Numbered from the stretch's first letter, positions 6,633 through 15,934 are shown. The stretch is DNA of 64,000 bases from Rhodobacter sp. SGA-6-6 (GCF_011043545.1 NZ_JAAKGP010000001.1:310001-374000), one strand, 5' to 3'. Translations and numbers: made by a program. The notes: a model not told the origin generated them from the sequence alone.

Positions 6633-7898
6633 ATGGACCATTTTCTCTATCAGGGCGGCATCCTCCATGCCGAGGATGTGGCGATCCCCGACATCGCCGC
6701 CGCCGTGGGCACGCCGTTCTACGTCTATTCCACCGCCACCCTGACCCGCCACTTCCGCCTGTTCACCGAGGCGCTGGCGCCGCTGCCGCATCTGGTCTGC
6801 TTCGCCATCAAGTCGCTGTCCAACGTGGCGGTGTTGAAGGTCCTGGGCGACCTCGGCGCCGGCATGGATGTGGTTTCCATCGGCGAATACCTGCGGGCCA
6901 AGGCGGCCGGGGTGCCGGGCGAGCGGATCGTGTTCTCCGGCATCGGCAAGACCCGGGCGGAGATCCGCATGGCGCTGGAAGGCGGCATCCGGCAGTTCAA
7001 CGTGGAATCGGAACCCGAGATGCGGGCGATTTCCGAGATCGCCACCTCGATGGGCGTCGTCGCCCCCATCGCCATCCGCGTCAACCCGGACGTGGACGCC
7101 AAGACCCATGAGAAGATCGCCACCGGCAAGTCCGAGAACAAGTTCGGCATCCCCATCGCCAAGGCCCACGCCGCCTATGCCGAGGCCGCGGCCCTGCCCG
7201 GGCTGCGCATCGTCGGCGTCGATGTCCATATCGGCAGCCAGCTGACCGACCTTGCCCCCTTCGAGGCCGCCTTCAGGAAGGTGCGCGAGCTGACCCTTGC
7301 CCTGCGCGCCGACGGCCACCGGATCGAGCGGCTGGACCTCGGCGGCGGGCTCGGCATCCCCTACACGCGGTCGAACGACGCGCCGCCGCTGCCCACCGAC
7401 TACGGCGCGATGATCAAGCGGGTGCTCGGCGACCTGGACGCCGAGATCGAGATCGAGCCGGGGCGGCTGATCTCGGGCAATTCGGGCCTGCTGGTGGCCG
7501 GCGTCATCTATGTGAAGAACGGCGAGGGGCGGGATTTCCTGATCCTCGACGCGGCGATGAACGACCTCGTCCGCCCCTCGATGTATGGCGCGCATCACGA
7601 CATCCTGCCGGTGGCCGAGGGCGCACCGGGCGCGCCGACGCAGCCCTTCGACGTGGTGGGCCCGGTCTGCGAGACCGGCGACACCTTCGCCAAGGCCCGC
7701 GAGCTGCCGCTGCTGGCCGAGGGCGATCTGGTCGCCTTCCGCAGCGCCGGGGCCTATGGCGCGGTGATGGCGTCGGAATACAACTCGCGCCCGCTGATCC
7801 CCGAGGTGCTGGTGCAGGGGCATCAATTCGCCGTCATTCGGGAAAGGCCGACCTATGACGAAATGATTTCGCGGGATAGACTGCCGGAATGGTTGTGA
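6633..7898 (+). CDS. lysA: Diaminopimelate decarboxylase
   Basis: The 421-residue PLP enzyme converts meso-diaminopimelate to lysine. Fold-type III features are clear: PLP lysine in CFAIKSLSN, the HIGSQL motif, LDLGGGLGIPY for phosphate binding, EPGRLISGNSG, and the C-terminal CETGDTFAKARELP, the partner-subunit active-site cysteine loop, and AGAYGAVMASEYN. Length is normal. The start is the ATG at 6633 followed by MDHFLYQGGILHAEDV. The following DUF4175 gene begins 22 nt later and is probably co-transcribed. Confidence 0.97.
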   Translation: MDHFLYQGGILHAEDVAIPDIAAAVGTPFYVYSTATLTRHFRLFTEALAPLPHLVCFAIKSLSNVAVLKVLGDLGAGMDVVSIGEYLRAKAAGVPGERIVFSGIGKTRAEIRMALEGGIRQFNVESEPEMRAISEIATSMGVVAPIAIRVNPDVDAKTHEKIATGKSENKFGIPIAKAHAAYAEAAALPGLRIVGVDVHIGSQLTDLAPFEAAFRKVRELTLALRADGHRIERLDLGGGLGIPYTRSNDAPPLPTDYGAMIKRVLGDLDAEIEIEPGRLISGNSGLLVAGVIYVKNGEGRDFLILDAAMNDLVRPSMYGAHHDILPVAEGAPGAPTQPFDVVGPVCETGDTFAKARELPLLAEGDLVAFRSAGAYGAVMASEYNSRPLIPEVLVQGHQFAVIRERPTYDEMISRDRLPEWL

Positions 7899-7920
7899 CT
7901 CCCCTCGCCCGAGGCCCCGA

Positions 7921-10386
7921 ATGACCGGCAAGACCCCGCCCGAGGCCCTGAAGGCCCTGGTCTGGCCCCTGCGGCTGACCCGCCTGGGGCTGTGGGCGGA
8001 GCGGATCGTGCGGGCGTTCTGGCCGCTGTGGACGCTGGTGCTGCTGACCTTCTCGGCGCTGGCCTTCGGGTTGCAGGACTTCGGGCCGCTGCTCTGGGTG
8101 CAGATCGCCGCCGCCGTCGTGGGGCTGGCCGCGCTGGTCGCCGTGGTCTGGGGCTGGCGACACTTCCGCCGCCCGACCGAGGCCGAGGCGCTGGCCCGGC
8201 TGGATTCGACGCTTCCGGGCCGGCCGCTGTCCGCCCTGCAGGACACCCAGGTCATCGGCGCCGACGACCCGGCCTCGCTGGCGGTCTGGCGGGCACATCA
8301 GCGGCGGATGGCCGAGCGGGCGGCAGGGGCGAAGGCGGTGGCGCCGGACCTGAAGCTGTCCTCCCGCGATCCCTATTCGCTGCGCTATGTCGCGCTGACC
8401 GCGGCAGTGATGGCGGCGCTGTTCGGCTCGCTCTGGCAGGTGTCCTCGGTCGCCGGCGTGGTGCCCGGCCCGGCCGAGGCGGCGGCGGGCGGGCCGTCCT
8501 GGGAAGGCTGGGCGCAGCCGCCCGGCTATACCGGCAAGCCCTCGATCTACCTTGCCGACGTGACCGCCCCCACGCTCGAGGTGCCCGTCGGCACCCGCAT
8601 CCAGATCCGCCTCTACGGCACCGAGGGCGCGCTGTCGGTGGACCAGACCATCGCCCAGGTCTCGCCCGAGCCCGCCGCCGCCGAGGCCGCGCCGAAGCCG
8701 GACGGCATGGCCGGGCTGACCAGCCTCGTGGTCAGCCAGTCGGGCCGGCTGGCCGTCGAAGGCCCCGGCGGGCGGGAATGGCAGATCACCGCCACCCCGG
8801 ACGGCGCCCCGGCGGTGGAAGTCGCCGGCGAGATGAAGCGCGAGGCCGACGGCACCTTCAAGCAGGGCTACAAGGCCAGCGACGATTACGGCGTGGTGGC
8901 GGGCAAGGTGACGATCACCCTGGACCTGGCCAAGGTCGACCGCCGCTACGGGCTGGCGGTTGAGCCGGAAGCCATCGCCCCGGTGGTGCTGGACCTGCCG
9001 ATGCCGATGAAGGGCGGGCGCAAGGAGTTCAGCGAGATCCTGGTCGACGACCTGTCGAAAAGCCCGCTGGCCAACATGCCGGTCAGCATGGTCTTCACCG
9101 TCACCGACGCCGCCGGGCAGGAGGGCGCCTCGGCCCCGCATGAGGTGGTGCTGCACGGCCGCCGCTTCTTCGATCCCGTCGCCGCGGCGGTGATCGAGAT
9201 GCGGCGCGACATCCTGTGGAACCGCACCAACGCCCCGCGCGCCACGCAGATCCTGAAGGCGGTGACCAACCGGCCCGAGGATTTCCTGCGCTCGCAACGC
9301 GCCGCGCTGCACCTGCGGGTGGCGCTGCGCGAGCTGGACAAGATCAAGGGTGACATGACCGTCGAGCAGCGCGACGCCATGGCCGAAAAGCTGTGGACCA
9401 TCGCCCTGATGTTCGAGGAGGGCGACCTCTCCTCGGCGCTGGAGCGGCTGCAGCGGGCGCAGGACCGGCTGGAGGAGGCGATCCGCAACGGCGCCTCTCC
9501 CGAGGAGATCGACCAGCTGATGAAGGAACTCCAGCAGGCGATGAAGGACTACACCCGCGAACTGGGCGAGGAAGCGCAGCGCAACCCCGAGGGGATGCCG
9601 CAGGACGGCCAGGGGCGCGAGATCACCGGCGACCAGTTGCAGCAGATGCTGGACGAGATCGAGCGGCTGATGAAGGAAGGCAAGACCGCCGAGGCGATGG
9701 CGCTGATGGAACAGCTGCGCCAGCTGATGGAGAACCTTCAGGTGACGCAGGGCCAGGGCGGCGAGGGCGAGGGCAACGGCCCGATGCGCGACCTCGGCGA
9801 GACGCTGAAGGACCAGCAGGGCCTCTCCGACGACGCCTACCGCGACATGCAGCGCGGCCGCGACGGGCAGGAGCCGGGACAGGACCCGGGCGAACTGGCC
9901 GACCGCCAGCGCGAATTGCGCGACAGGCTGGGCCAGTTGCAGGACCAGAAGCTGCCGGGCGACGGCACCGAGAAGGGCGAATCCGGCCGCGATGCGCTGG
10001 ATCGTGCCGAGGAATCGATGAAACAGGCCGAGCGGTCGCTGGAAGAGGGCGACCTCGACGGCGCGCTGGACCATCAGGCCGACGCGATGGAAGCCATGCG
10101 CGAGGGCATGAAGGACTTCGGCGAGGCGCTGGCCGAGGAACGCCGCGAAAATGGAGAGGACCCCGGCGGCACCGACCGTGCCGACCGCGCCGATCCCGAA
10201 GGCCGCGATCCCCTGGGCCGCGAGCCGGGCGATGCCGCCCGCATCGGCAGCGACCGCAACATGGTGCAGAACGACCCGGACAAGCGCGCACAGGAGCTGA
10301 TGGACGAAATCCGCCGCCGCTCGGGCGAGGCGGAGCGTCCGGCGGAGGAACTGGATTACCTCAAGCGGCTGCTGGACCTGTTCTGA
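7921..10386 (+). CDS. TIGR02302/DUF4175 family membrane protein
   Basis: The 821-residue protein has two hydrophobic segments near residues 35-80 and a third around residue 155, then a large beta-rich region and, from about residue 440, a very long highly charged helical part rich in Gln, Glu, Asp, Arg and Gly (runs such as LMKELQQAMKDYTREL and QDPGELADRQRELRDRLGQL) suited to coiled coils. This layout is that of the alphaproteobacterial TIGR02302 family found next to lysA. Its function is not established; a membrane-anchored envelope or scaffold protein is an inference. No catalytic motif is seen. Confidence 0.85.
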   Translation: MTGKTPPEALKALVWPLRLTRLGLWAERIVRAFWPLWTLVLLTFSALAFGLQDFGPLLWVQIAAAVVGLAALVAVVWGWRHFRRPTEAEALARLDSTLPGRPLSALQDTQVIGADDPASLAVWRAHQRRMAERAAGAKAVAPDLKLSSRDPYSLRYVALTAAVMAALFGSLWQVSSVAGVVPGPAEAAAGGPSWEGWAQPPGYTGKPSIYLADVTAPTLEVPVGTRIQIRLYGTEGALSVDQTIAQVSPEPAAAEAAPKPDGMAGLTSLVVSQSGRLAVEGPGGREWQITATPDGAPAVEVAGEMKREADGTFKQGYKASDDYGVVAGKVTITLDLAKVDRRYGLAVEPEAIAPVVLDLPMPMKGGRKEFSEILVDDLSKSPLANMPVSMVFTVTDAAGQEGASAPHEVVLHGRRFFDPVAAAVIEMRRDILWNRTNAPRATQILKAVTNRPEDFLRSQRAALHLRVALRELDKIKGDMTVEQRDAMAEKLWTIALMFEEGDLSSALERLQRAQDRLEEAIRNGASPEEIDQLMKELQQAMKDYTRELGEEAQRNPEGMPQDGQGREITGDQLQQMLDEIERLMKEGKTAEAMALMEQLRQLMENLQVTQGQGGEGEGNGPMRDLGETLKDQQGLSDDAYRDMQRGRDGQEPGQDPGELADRQRELRDRLGQLQDQKLPGDGTEKGESGRDALDRAEESMKQAERSLEEGDLDGALDHQADAMEAMREGMKDFGEALAEERRENGEDPGGTDRADRADPEGRDPLGREPGDAARIGSDRNMVQNDPDKRAQELMDEIRRRSGEAERPAEELDYLKRLLDLF

Positions 10387-10404
10387 GGGTCAGGCCGGTT
10401 CGTT

Positions 10405-10458
10405 CGTCGGGAACTTCGTTCCTCCTCGCCAGCGAGGAGTGCATGAAATGCAACGACG
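10405..10458. terminator. Imperfect long inverted repeat between convergent genes
   Basis: An imperfect inverted repeat with outer arms CGTCG/CGACG and a perfect inner 8-bp stem CTCCTCGC/GCGAGGAG (10422-10429, 10432-10439) separates the DUF4175 gene from the convergent zinc-ribbon gene. The right arm closely resembles that of the perfect repeat at 55393-55452, so the two form one dispersed family found at convergent 3' ends. Confidence 0.55.
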
Positions 10459-10468
10459 AGCGCCGCCC

Positions 10469-11350
10469 TCAGGCAGGCTCGCCCTTCAGCATGGCGGTGG
10501 CGGAGTTCATCTTGTCGTTCAGCCACAGCCGCAGGCCATCGACGAAGGCGACATAGCTGTCCAGCGTGCCCTTCATCGACGGGAACTGCTCGGCCAGTTG
10601 CGGCGCCATGACGTAAACGGCGGCGGCGGCGACCAGCAGCAGGATCACCAGCGAAAAGCCGGTGCGAAAGCTGCTGCGCCCGCGCGTCAGGTCCGGCAGC
10701 GCATCCACCTCGGCATCCAGCGCGGCGGCGTCGCCGGGCTGGAGGGTGGAGTTGATCTCCTCGACATCCGGCAAGAGGTCGCGCCGCGCGGCGGGCCGGG
10801 CGGGCTGCGGCGGCGGGGCATCGGGATCCTCGCCCTTCAGCATCGCCAGCCGGCGCTGCGTCGGCGACAGCGCGGCGGGCGGCGGGTCCACCCCAAGCTC
10901 GGGCTGCACCTGCATCTGGCCCTCGGCCTCGGCCTTGCGGGCGCCGGCGCGCTGCGCCTCGGTGCGGCGGGCCTCGGCCTCGCGCTCGGCCTCCTCGCGC
11001 AGGACGGCCAGCACATCCTCGTCCAGCTCGCGCCGCGGCGCGGCCGGCTCGACCGACGCCTGCACCCCGGCCGCGACGGCCGGCGCGGGCTCTCCCGCCA
11101 CCGCCGCGCCTATGGCCGCGGCCAGCGCCTCGTCGGTATCTTCCGCAACGGGGTCCGCAGGCGCCACGTCCTCGGTGGGCAGGTCGTCGCCGAACAGCGC
11201 CGCCTCTTCCTCGGCGGCGGCTTCGATGTCGGGGGGCAGCTGGAACCAGGCATGGCCGCAGGCCGAGCACTGGACATCGCGTCCGCCTTCGGGGATCGCG
11301 TCGTCCGGCACCTCATACTTCGCATCACAGTTCGGGCAAACCAGCCGCAT
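10469..11350 (-). CDS. Zinc-ribbon (MJ0042-type) membrane protein
   Basis: The 293-residue protein begins with a zinc ribbon, CPNC near residue 5 and CSAC about 25 residues later (CPNCDAKYEVP...VQCSACGHAWF), matching the MJ0042 finger family. The middle is long, Ala/Glu/Pro-rich and probably disordered. A single transmembrane segment lies near residue 230 (FSLVILLLVAAAAVYVMA) followed by a short helical tail. It is divergent from ftsE with a 171-bp gap, an arrangement seen in other Rhodobacteraceae. Topology suggests a cytoplasmic metal-binding head and a periplasmic tail; function is unknown. Confidence 0.85.
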   Translation of the reverse strand: MRLVCPNCDAKYEVPDDAIPEGGRDVQCSACGHAWFQLPPDIEAAAEEEAALFGDDLPTEDVAPADPVAEDTDEALAAAIGAAVAGEPAPAVAAGVQASVEPAAPRRELDEDVLAVLREEAEREAEARRTEAQRAGARKAEAEGQMQVQPELGVDPPPAALSPTQRRLAMLKGEDPDAPPPQPARPAARRDLLPDVEEINSTLQPGDAAALDAEVDALPDLTRGRSSFRTGFSLVILLLVAAAAVYVMAPQLAEQFPSMKGTLDSYVAFVDGLRLWLNDKMNSATAMLKGEPA

Positions 11351-11454
11351 CAAAACCCCCCGGCCGCTCCGTGCCGTTCCATCGCCGTTGTAGCAACGAT
11401 ATGGCGGCACTCCAAGACTTTGTGTCCCGGTCTTGTCTAATGGTAAACCCTCGT

Positions 11455-11474
11455 GCGATTGAAAGCACAATCGC
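11455..11474. promoter_or_regulatory. Dyad upstream of ftsE
   Basis: GCGATTG and CAATCGC form a perfect 7-bp dyad around AAAGCA, 47 bp before the ftsE start and inside the divergent zinc-ribbon/ftsE intergenic region. It could be an operator or a short leader hairpin. No recognised regulator motif is matched, so confidence is low. Confidence 0.3.
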
Positions 11475-11521
11475 CGCGGTCCATCCTGGCCCCCGGACGG
11501 TTCGGAACGGGTGCGGGCACA

Positions 11522-12193
11522 GTGATCGCCTTCGAGAATGCGGCCTACAACTACGGCGGCGGAGAGCTGCTGTCCGAGGTCAGCCTGCGGCTGGCGCCCG
11601 GGTCGTTCCACTTCCTGACCGGGCCTTCCGGCGCCGGCAAGACCACCCTGCTGAAACTGGCCTATGCCGAGCTGCTGCCTACCGCCGGCCATGTCACCCT
11701 GTTCGACCGCGAGGTGCGGGGCCTGTCCCGCGACGACATCGCCCATACGCGGCGGCGGATCGGCGTGGTGCATCAGGACGTGCAGTTCCTCGACCACCTG
11801 CCGCTGGCCGCCAATGTGCAGCTGCCGCTCACGGTGGCCGGAAAAGGCGGCGACCTGCGCGACCTGAAGGACCTGCTGTCCTGGGTCGGCCTCGGCCACC
11901 TGGCCGATGCGCTGCCCCCCACCCTGTCGGGCGGCGAGCGGCAGCGGGCGGCGCTGGCGCGGGCGGTGATCATGGACCCCGATGTCATTTTGGCCGACGA
12001 GCCCACCGGCAACGTCGACTGGGAGATGTCGCTGCGCCTGCTGACCCTGCTGGTGGAGCTGAACCGGATGGGCAAGACCATTGTCGTCGCCACCCATGAC
12101 CTGAACCTGATCCGCCAGGCCAAGGCGCAGGTGCCGGCGCGGGTGCTGCGGATCTCGCGGCGGCGGATCCAGCTGGCGGGGGCGGACCTGTGA
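11522..12193 (+). CDS. ftsE: Cell-division ABC transporter ATPase FtsE
   Basis: The 223-residue protein is the cytoplasmic ATPase of FtsEX, which activates septal peptidoglycan hydrolases. Motifs seen are Walker A GPSGAGKTTLLK, signature LSGGERQRAALARA, Walker B VILADEPTGNVD and the His switch in VVATHD. The GTG at 11522 is chosen because MIAFENAAYNYGG is the usual FtsE N-terminus; further upstream codons add an unconserved basic stretch. It overlaps ftsX by 4 nt, giving an ftsE-ftsX-acyltransferase-TfoX-like operon with all junctions overlapping. Confidence 0.95.
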   Translation: MIAFENAAYNYGGGELLSEVSLRLAPGSFHFLTGPSGAGKTTLLKLAYAELLPTAGHVTLFDREVRGLSRDDIAHTRRRIGVVHQDVQFLDHLPLAANVQLPLTVAGKGGDLRDLKDLLSWVGLGHLADALPPTLSGGERQRAALARAVIMDPDVILADEPTGNVDWEMSLRLLTLLVELNRMGKTIVVATHDLNLIRQAKAQVPARVLRISRRRIQLAGADL

Positions 12194-13092
12194 CCCTGCC
12201 GCCCGCCCTCCGCCGCCTGATGGACCTGGGCAAGCAGGCCGACCGGGTGGTGCCGCCGTCCGGCCACACCGCCTGGCTGACCACCTTCACCGCCGGCGCA
12301 ATGACCTTCCTCTGCATCTTCGCGCTGGCGCTGTCGCTGGCCTCGGGCCGGCTGGCCAGCCGCTGGTCGGACGCGCTGGCCCGCACCGCCACCATCCGGC
12401 TGGCCGCGCCGCCGGACCAGATGCAGGTGCAGACCGACGCCATCCTGTCGCTGCTGTCCACCACCCCGGGGGTGGAAAGCGCCCGGGCGCTCACCGATGA
12501 AGAGGCGCGCCACCTGCTGGAGCCGTGGTTCGGCCCCGACCTGCCGGTCGAGGCGCTGCCGATCCCCCGGCTGATCGAGGTGGTGGAGGCCGACCCCGGT
12601 TACGACGGCGAGGGGCTGCGCCAGCGGCTGGCGGCCGAGGCCCCCGGCGCGGTGCTGGACGACCACACCCGCTGGCGCCGGCCTTTGGCCGAGGCGGCGG
12701 GGCGGCTGCGGCTTCTGGGCGGGCTGTCGATCCTGCTGATCGGCGCGACCATGGCGGCGATGATCACGCTGGCCGCCAATGCCTCGCTGGCCGCGAACGC
12801 GCAGGTGATCCGGGTCTTGCGGCTGGTCGGCGCCAGGGACAGCTACATCGCCCGCGCCTTCGTCCGCCGCTTCACCCTGCGCGCGCTGACCGGCGCCGCC
12901 ATCGGCGCGCTGGCCGGGCTGATCGGCGTCGCGCTGCTGCCGGATGCCGATGCCGCCGGCGGCTTCCTCACCGGGCTCGGCTTCACCGGCGCGGGCTGGC
13001 TCCTGCCCTTCCTGCTGCCGCCCCTGGCCGCGGTGGTGGCCTTCGCCGCCACCCGCCGCGCCGCCTTCCAGAAACTGCGAGAGCTGCCATGA
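12190..13092 (+). CDS. ftsX: Cell-division permease-like protein FtsX
   Basis: The 300-residue membrane partner of FtsE has the FtsX topology: a cytoplasmic N-terminus, TM1 around residues 35-58 (FTAGAMTFLCIFALALSLA), a periplasmic domain of about 120 residues that in the family contacts hydrolase activators, then three TM segments (LGGLSILLIGATMAAMI, TGAAIGALAGLIGVALL, WLLPFLLPPLAAVVAF). It is translationally coupled to ftsE and to the following acyltransferase by 4-nt overlaps. Confidence 0.93.
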   Translation: MTLPPALRRLMDLGKQADRVVPPSGHTAWLTTFTAGAMTFLCIFALALSLASGRLASRWSDALARTATIRLAAPPDQMQVQTDAILSLLSTTPGVESARALTDEEARHLLEPWFGPDLPVEALPIPRLIEVVEADPGYDGEGLRQRLAAEAPGAVLDDHTRWRRPLAEAAGRLRLLGGLSILLIGATMAAMITLAANASLAANAQVIRVLRLVGARDSYIARAFVRRFTLRALTGAAIGALAGLIGVALLPDADAAGGFLTGLGFTGAGWLLPFLLPPLAAVVAFAATRRAAFQKLRELP

Positions 13093-13817
13093 CCGCGATC
13101 CGCTGGGTGCTGTCCCTGATCTTCATCGTGCAGATGTATCTGGCGATGGCCGTGCTGGCCGTGGTCTTCGCCCCCTGGGCGCTGTTCTCGCGCAACGGCG
13201 CCTTCGCCGCCGCCCATACCTTCTGCCGCTGGGTGCGCTTCACCGCGCGGGTGCTGTGTGGGCTGCGGTCGGAGATCCGCGGCACGCCGCCCACCGGCGA
13301 GGTGGTGGTGGCCGCCAAGCACCAGAGCTTCTTCGACATCATCCTGATCTTCTCGTCCCTGCCCCGCGGCAAGTTCATCATGAAGCGCGAACTGATGTAT
13401 GCCCCCTTCCTGGGGCAATACGCCCTGCGTCTCGGCTGCGTGCCGGTGGACCGCGGCAAGCGCGGCGCGGCCATCGCCAGGATGAAGGCCGATGTCGCCA
13501 AGGGCGCGGCGGAGCCGGGCCAGCTGATCATCTACCCCCAGGGCACCCGCGTCGCCCCCGGCGTGGCGAAGCCCTACAAGGTGGGGACCGGGCTGCTCTA
13601 CGAACAGCTCGGCCAGCCCTGCGTGCCGGTCGCCACCAACGTGGGGGTGTTCTGGCCCAAGCGCGGCATCCTGCGCAAGCCGGGCCTCGCCGTGGTGCAG
13701 TTCCTGCCGGAGATCGCCCCCGGCCTGCCGGTCCCCGAGTTCATGCAAAGACTGGAGCGCGAGATCGAGACCCATTCCGACATGCTGCTGGCCGAGGCCG
13801 GCTTCCGGGGCGGCTGA
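13089..13817 (+). CDS. plsC: 1-acyl-sn-glycerol-3-phosphate acyltransferase family protein
   Basis: The 242-residue protein has an N-terminal membrane segment (VLSLIFIVQMYLAMAVLAVVF) and the acyltransferase motifs HQSFFD (HX4D, motif I), a GCVPVDRGKRG region and YPQGTR (motif III, FPEGTR in most homologues). Family enzymes acylate lysophosphatidate at the cytoplasmic face of the inner membrane. Its ATG overlaps the ftsX stop, so lipid synthesis and division genes are co-expressed. Whether this is the essential PlsC or an accessory lysophospholipid acyltransferase cannot be told here. Confidence 0.88.
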   Translation: MTAIRWVLSLIFIVQMYLAMAVLAVVFAPWALFSRNGAFAAAHTFCRWVRFTARVLCGLRSEIRGTPPTGEVVVAAKHQSFFDIILIFSSLPRGKFIMKRELMYAPFLGQYALRLGCVPVDRGKRGAAIARMKADVAKGAAEPGQLIIYPQGTRVAPGVAKPYKVGTGLLYEQLGQPCVPVATNVGVFWPKRGILRKPGLAVVQFLPEIAPGLPVPEFMQRLEREIETHSDMLLAEAGFRGG

Positions 13818-14152
13818 TGGCAACGCAGGCCGCCACCATCGCGCATATGCTGGACACGCTGTCGGCCCTGCCGCTGACCAGCCGCAGGATGTTCGGCGAA
13901 TATGCGCTGTATCTGGACGGCAAGACGGTGGCCTTTGTCTGCGACGACACGCTCTTCATCAAGCCCACCCCCGGCGCGCTGGCCATGCTGCCCGGGGCCG
14001 AACGCGGGCCGGCCTATCCGGGCAGCAAGGACTACATCATCGGCTCCGACCTGCTGGATGAGCCGGACCTGTGCTGCCAGGCGCTGCGCGTGGTGTGGGA
14101 GGACAGCCCGGCCCCGAAGCCCAAGGCCCCGCGCCGGCGCAAGGGGCCCTAG
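13817..14152 (+). CDS. TfoX/Sxy N-terminal domain protein
   Basis: The 111-residue protein matches the TfoX N-terminal domain alone: SRRMFGEYALYLDGKTVAFVCDDTLFIKPTP, then YPGSKDYIIGSD and a short basic tail ([11 protein letters not shown]). The C-terminal TfoX domain of the gammaproteobacterial competence regulator is absent, as usual in alphaproteobacteria. Its start overlaps the acyltransferase stop by 1 nt (TGATG). It ends convergently, overlapping the secreted-protein gene by 4 nt. The role of such solo domains is not established. Confidence 0.85.
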   Translation: MATQAATIAHMLDTLSALPLTSRRMFGEYALYLDGKTVAFVCDDTLFIKPTPGALAMLPGAERGPAYPGSKDYIIGSDLLDEPDLCCQALRVVWEDSPAPKPKAPRRRKGP

Positions 14153-14643
14153 CTCAGCGGGCAGTCCATCACGTCCAGGTCGACGGCCACCCGCGCCTCG
14201 GGCCCGTAGGTCATGCCGGAGACGTTGATGTAAAGCGCACCCCTGTCGGTGAAGATGTCGCTGTCCTTGATCGGAAGGGTGGTGAAGTCCCGGTCCAGTT
14301 TCCAGCCCGAGAACAGCGCGCAATCGGTCTCGAACCGCAGGACATAGCCGTTGAAGGCGGAATCGTAGAACCAGCCGCCGCCGCTGTCGGGATAGGTGAT
14401 CTCCACCCTTTGCGGGCCGATCTCGACCTGCATCGGCACCACCTGCAACCCGCTGTAGATGCCCTCGGGGGCGAAGTCGAACTCCACGCCGTCGCCCACC
14501 ACCACGGTATGGCCGGGGGCTTCCAGGAAGGGCAGCGCCGGGTCGTCCCAGGCCATCACCAGAAAGGTCACCGGCCGCCCCTCCAGCGTGCCCGCCCCGG
14601 CCGGAGTGGCCAGAGCCGCCGCCAGAAGGCAGGCGCGGATCAC
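14149..14643 (-). CDS. Hypothetical secreted protein
   Basis: The 164-residue protein has a short signal peptide ([18 protein letters not shown]) and a predicted beta-rich mature part with few charged clusters, two cysteines (in FETDCALF and the C-terminal DVMDCPLS) that could form a disulfide, and repeated hydrophobic strands. The GTG at 14643 overlaps the accA stop by 4 nt (GTGA), so it is probably coupled to accA. I do not recognise a family. Confidence 0.68.
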   Translation of the reverse strand: MIRACLLAAALATPAGAGTLEGRPVTFLVMAWDDPALPFLEAPGHTVVVGDGVEFDFAPEGIYSGLQVVPMQVEIGPQRVEITYPDSGGGWFYDSAFNGYVLRFETDCALFSGWKLDRDFTTLPIKDSDIFTDRGALYINVSGMTYGPEARVAVDLDVMDCPLS

Positions 14644-15599
14644 GCCGCCAGGCCCTTGGACCCCATCGCCAGGAATTTCTCGCGCCGGTCCTTGAGGATG
14701 GCTTCGCGCTTCTTGCCCGACAGCTCCTTCAGCATCGCCTCGATGGCCTTGCCGACGGCATCCACCGCCTCTTTCGGCGCCCGCTGCGCCCCGCCCACGG
14801 GTTCTTTCACCACCCGGTCGATCAGGCCCAGCTTCTGCAGGTCCTGCGCCGTCAGCCGCAAAGCCTCGGCTGCCTCGCGCATCTTCTCGGCGTCCTTCCA
14901 CAGGATCGAGGCGCAGCCCTCGGGGCTGATCACCGAGTAGACCGAGTGTTCCAGCATGGCGATGCGGTTCGCGGTGGCGAAGGCCACCGCCCCGCCCGAG
15001 CCGCCCTCACCGATCACCACCGAGATCAGCGGCACGCCGAGCGACAGGCATTTCTCGGTCGACCGGGCGATGGCCTCGGCCTGTCCGCGTTCCTCGGCGC
15101 CCTTGCCGGGATAGGCGCCGGGGGTGTCAACCAGGGTGATCACCGGCAGGTTGAAACGGTCGGCCAGGTCCATCAGCCGGATCGCCTTGCGATAGCCCTC
15201 GGGCCGGGCCATGCCGAAGTTGCGCTCGATCCGGGTCTTGGTGTCGTGGCCCTTCTCGTGGCCGATCACCACGACGGGGCGGTCGTTGAACCGCGCCAGC
15301 CCGCCCATCACCGCATGGTCGTCGGCAAAGGCGCGGTCGCCGGCCAAGGGCGTGTATTCGCTGAACAGCCCCTCGATGTAGTCCTTGCAATGCGGCCGGT
15401 CCGGGTGCCGCGCCACCTGGCATTTCTGCCAGGCGCTGAGGTTGTTGTAGAGATCGCGCAGCGCGGTCTCGGCCTTGCGGTCCAGCGCCTCGGCCTCTTT
15501 CGAGACGTCCATCCCCTCGCCCTGCCGCGCCATCGCCCGCAGTTCCTCGGCCTTGCCCTCGATCTCGGCCAGGGGCTTCTCGAACTCAAGGTAGATCAT
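14640..15599 (-). CDS. accA: Acetyl-CoA carboxylase carboxyltransferase subunit alpha
   Basis: The 319-residue subunit transfers CO2 from carboxybiotin to acetyl-CoA in fatty-acid synthesis, together with AccD. It is full length, beginning [19 protein letters not shown], with the crotonase-fold core [23 protein letters not shown]-type [31 protein letters not shown] and [17 protein letters not shown]. accD and the biotin components are not in the window. It is followed by the overlapping secreted-protein gene and preceded by the multi-hairpin repeat. Confidence 0.97.
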   Translation of the reverse strand: MIYLEFEKPLAEIEGKAEELRAMARQGEGMDVSKEAEALDRKAETALRDLYNNLSAWQKCQVARHPDRPHCKDYIEGLFSEYTPLAGDRAFADDHAVMGGLARFNDRPVVVIGHEKGHDTKTRIERNFGMARPEGYRKAIRLMDLADRFNLPVITLVDTPGAYPGKGAEERGQAEAIARSTEKCLSLGVPLISVVIGEGGSGGAVAFATANRIAMLEHSVYSVISPEGCASILWKDAEKMREAAEALRLTAQDLQKLGLIDRVVKEPVGGAQRAPKEAVDAVGKAIEAMLKELSGKKREAILKDRREKFLAMGSKGLAA

Positions 15600-15703
15600 G
15601 CGGAGGACCCTCTTTTGCAGGTTTCCTATATGGCCGGAGAGGGGCCGGAGCGCAACCGGGCAACCGGACCGTCAGCGGCTGAGGGACGTTCCCGGAGAAG
15701 AGC

Positions 15704-15923
15704 CCGCCTGGTCGGGCGGGATCAGGCGAGGCACTGCCTCGCCCCCGCCCGTGCGCAGCAGCGGCACCCGGAAACATTGGTCAGGCTAAACCCCGAGAGG
15801 CCAGCGCCCGACCCGGCGGGCGAGAAGCGCCCGCCGAGGGCGGGGCGGGCGCTGGCCGGGCCTTGGGGGCCCGGCCGGACAAGGGGAAACGTAGCGCCGT
15901 GGCGAAGGCGATGGCCTTCGCCA
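15704..15923. repeat. Multi-hairpin dispersed repeat, copy 1
   Basis: This ~220-nt element shares most of its sequence with 33715-33932. It holds a hairpin GGCGAGGCA/TGCCTCGCC, a large nested stem with arms CCAGCGCCCG and CGGGCGCTGG around CGGCGGGCG/CGCCCGCCG, a stem GGCCGGGCC/GGCCCGGCC, and a terminal GGCGAAGGC/GCCTTCGCC (15901-15909, 15914-15922). Between copies the third stem differs on both arms but stays paired, which points to selection on structure. It fills the gap between the pheS 3' end and accA 5' end. No coding signal is convincing. Confidence 0.75.
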
Positions 15924-15934
15924 GGGAAGCGTTC

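Noticed and set aside
14143-14164. GGGGCCCTAGCTCAGC resembles the 5' end of tRNA-Ala.
   Set aside because: The following bases do not form D, anticodon or T arms, and the site is the overlapping 3' end of two coding genes.
15600-15800. Short open frame through the multi-hairpin repeat encoding an Arg/Pro-rich peptide.
   Set aside because: Composition follows the hairpin DNA, no ribosome site is present, and the two copies do not keep a common frame throughout.
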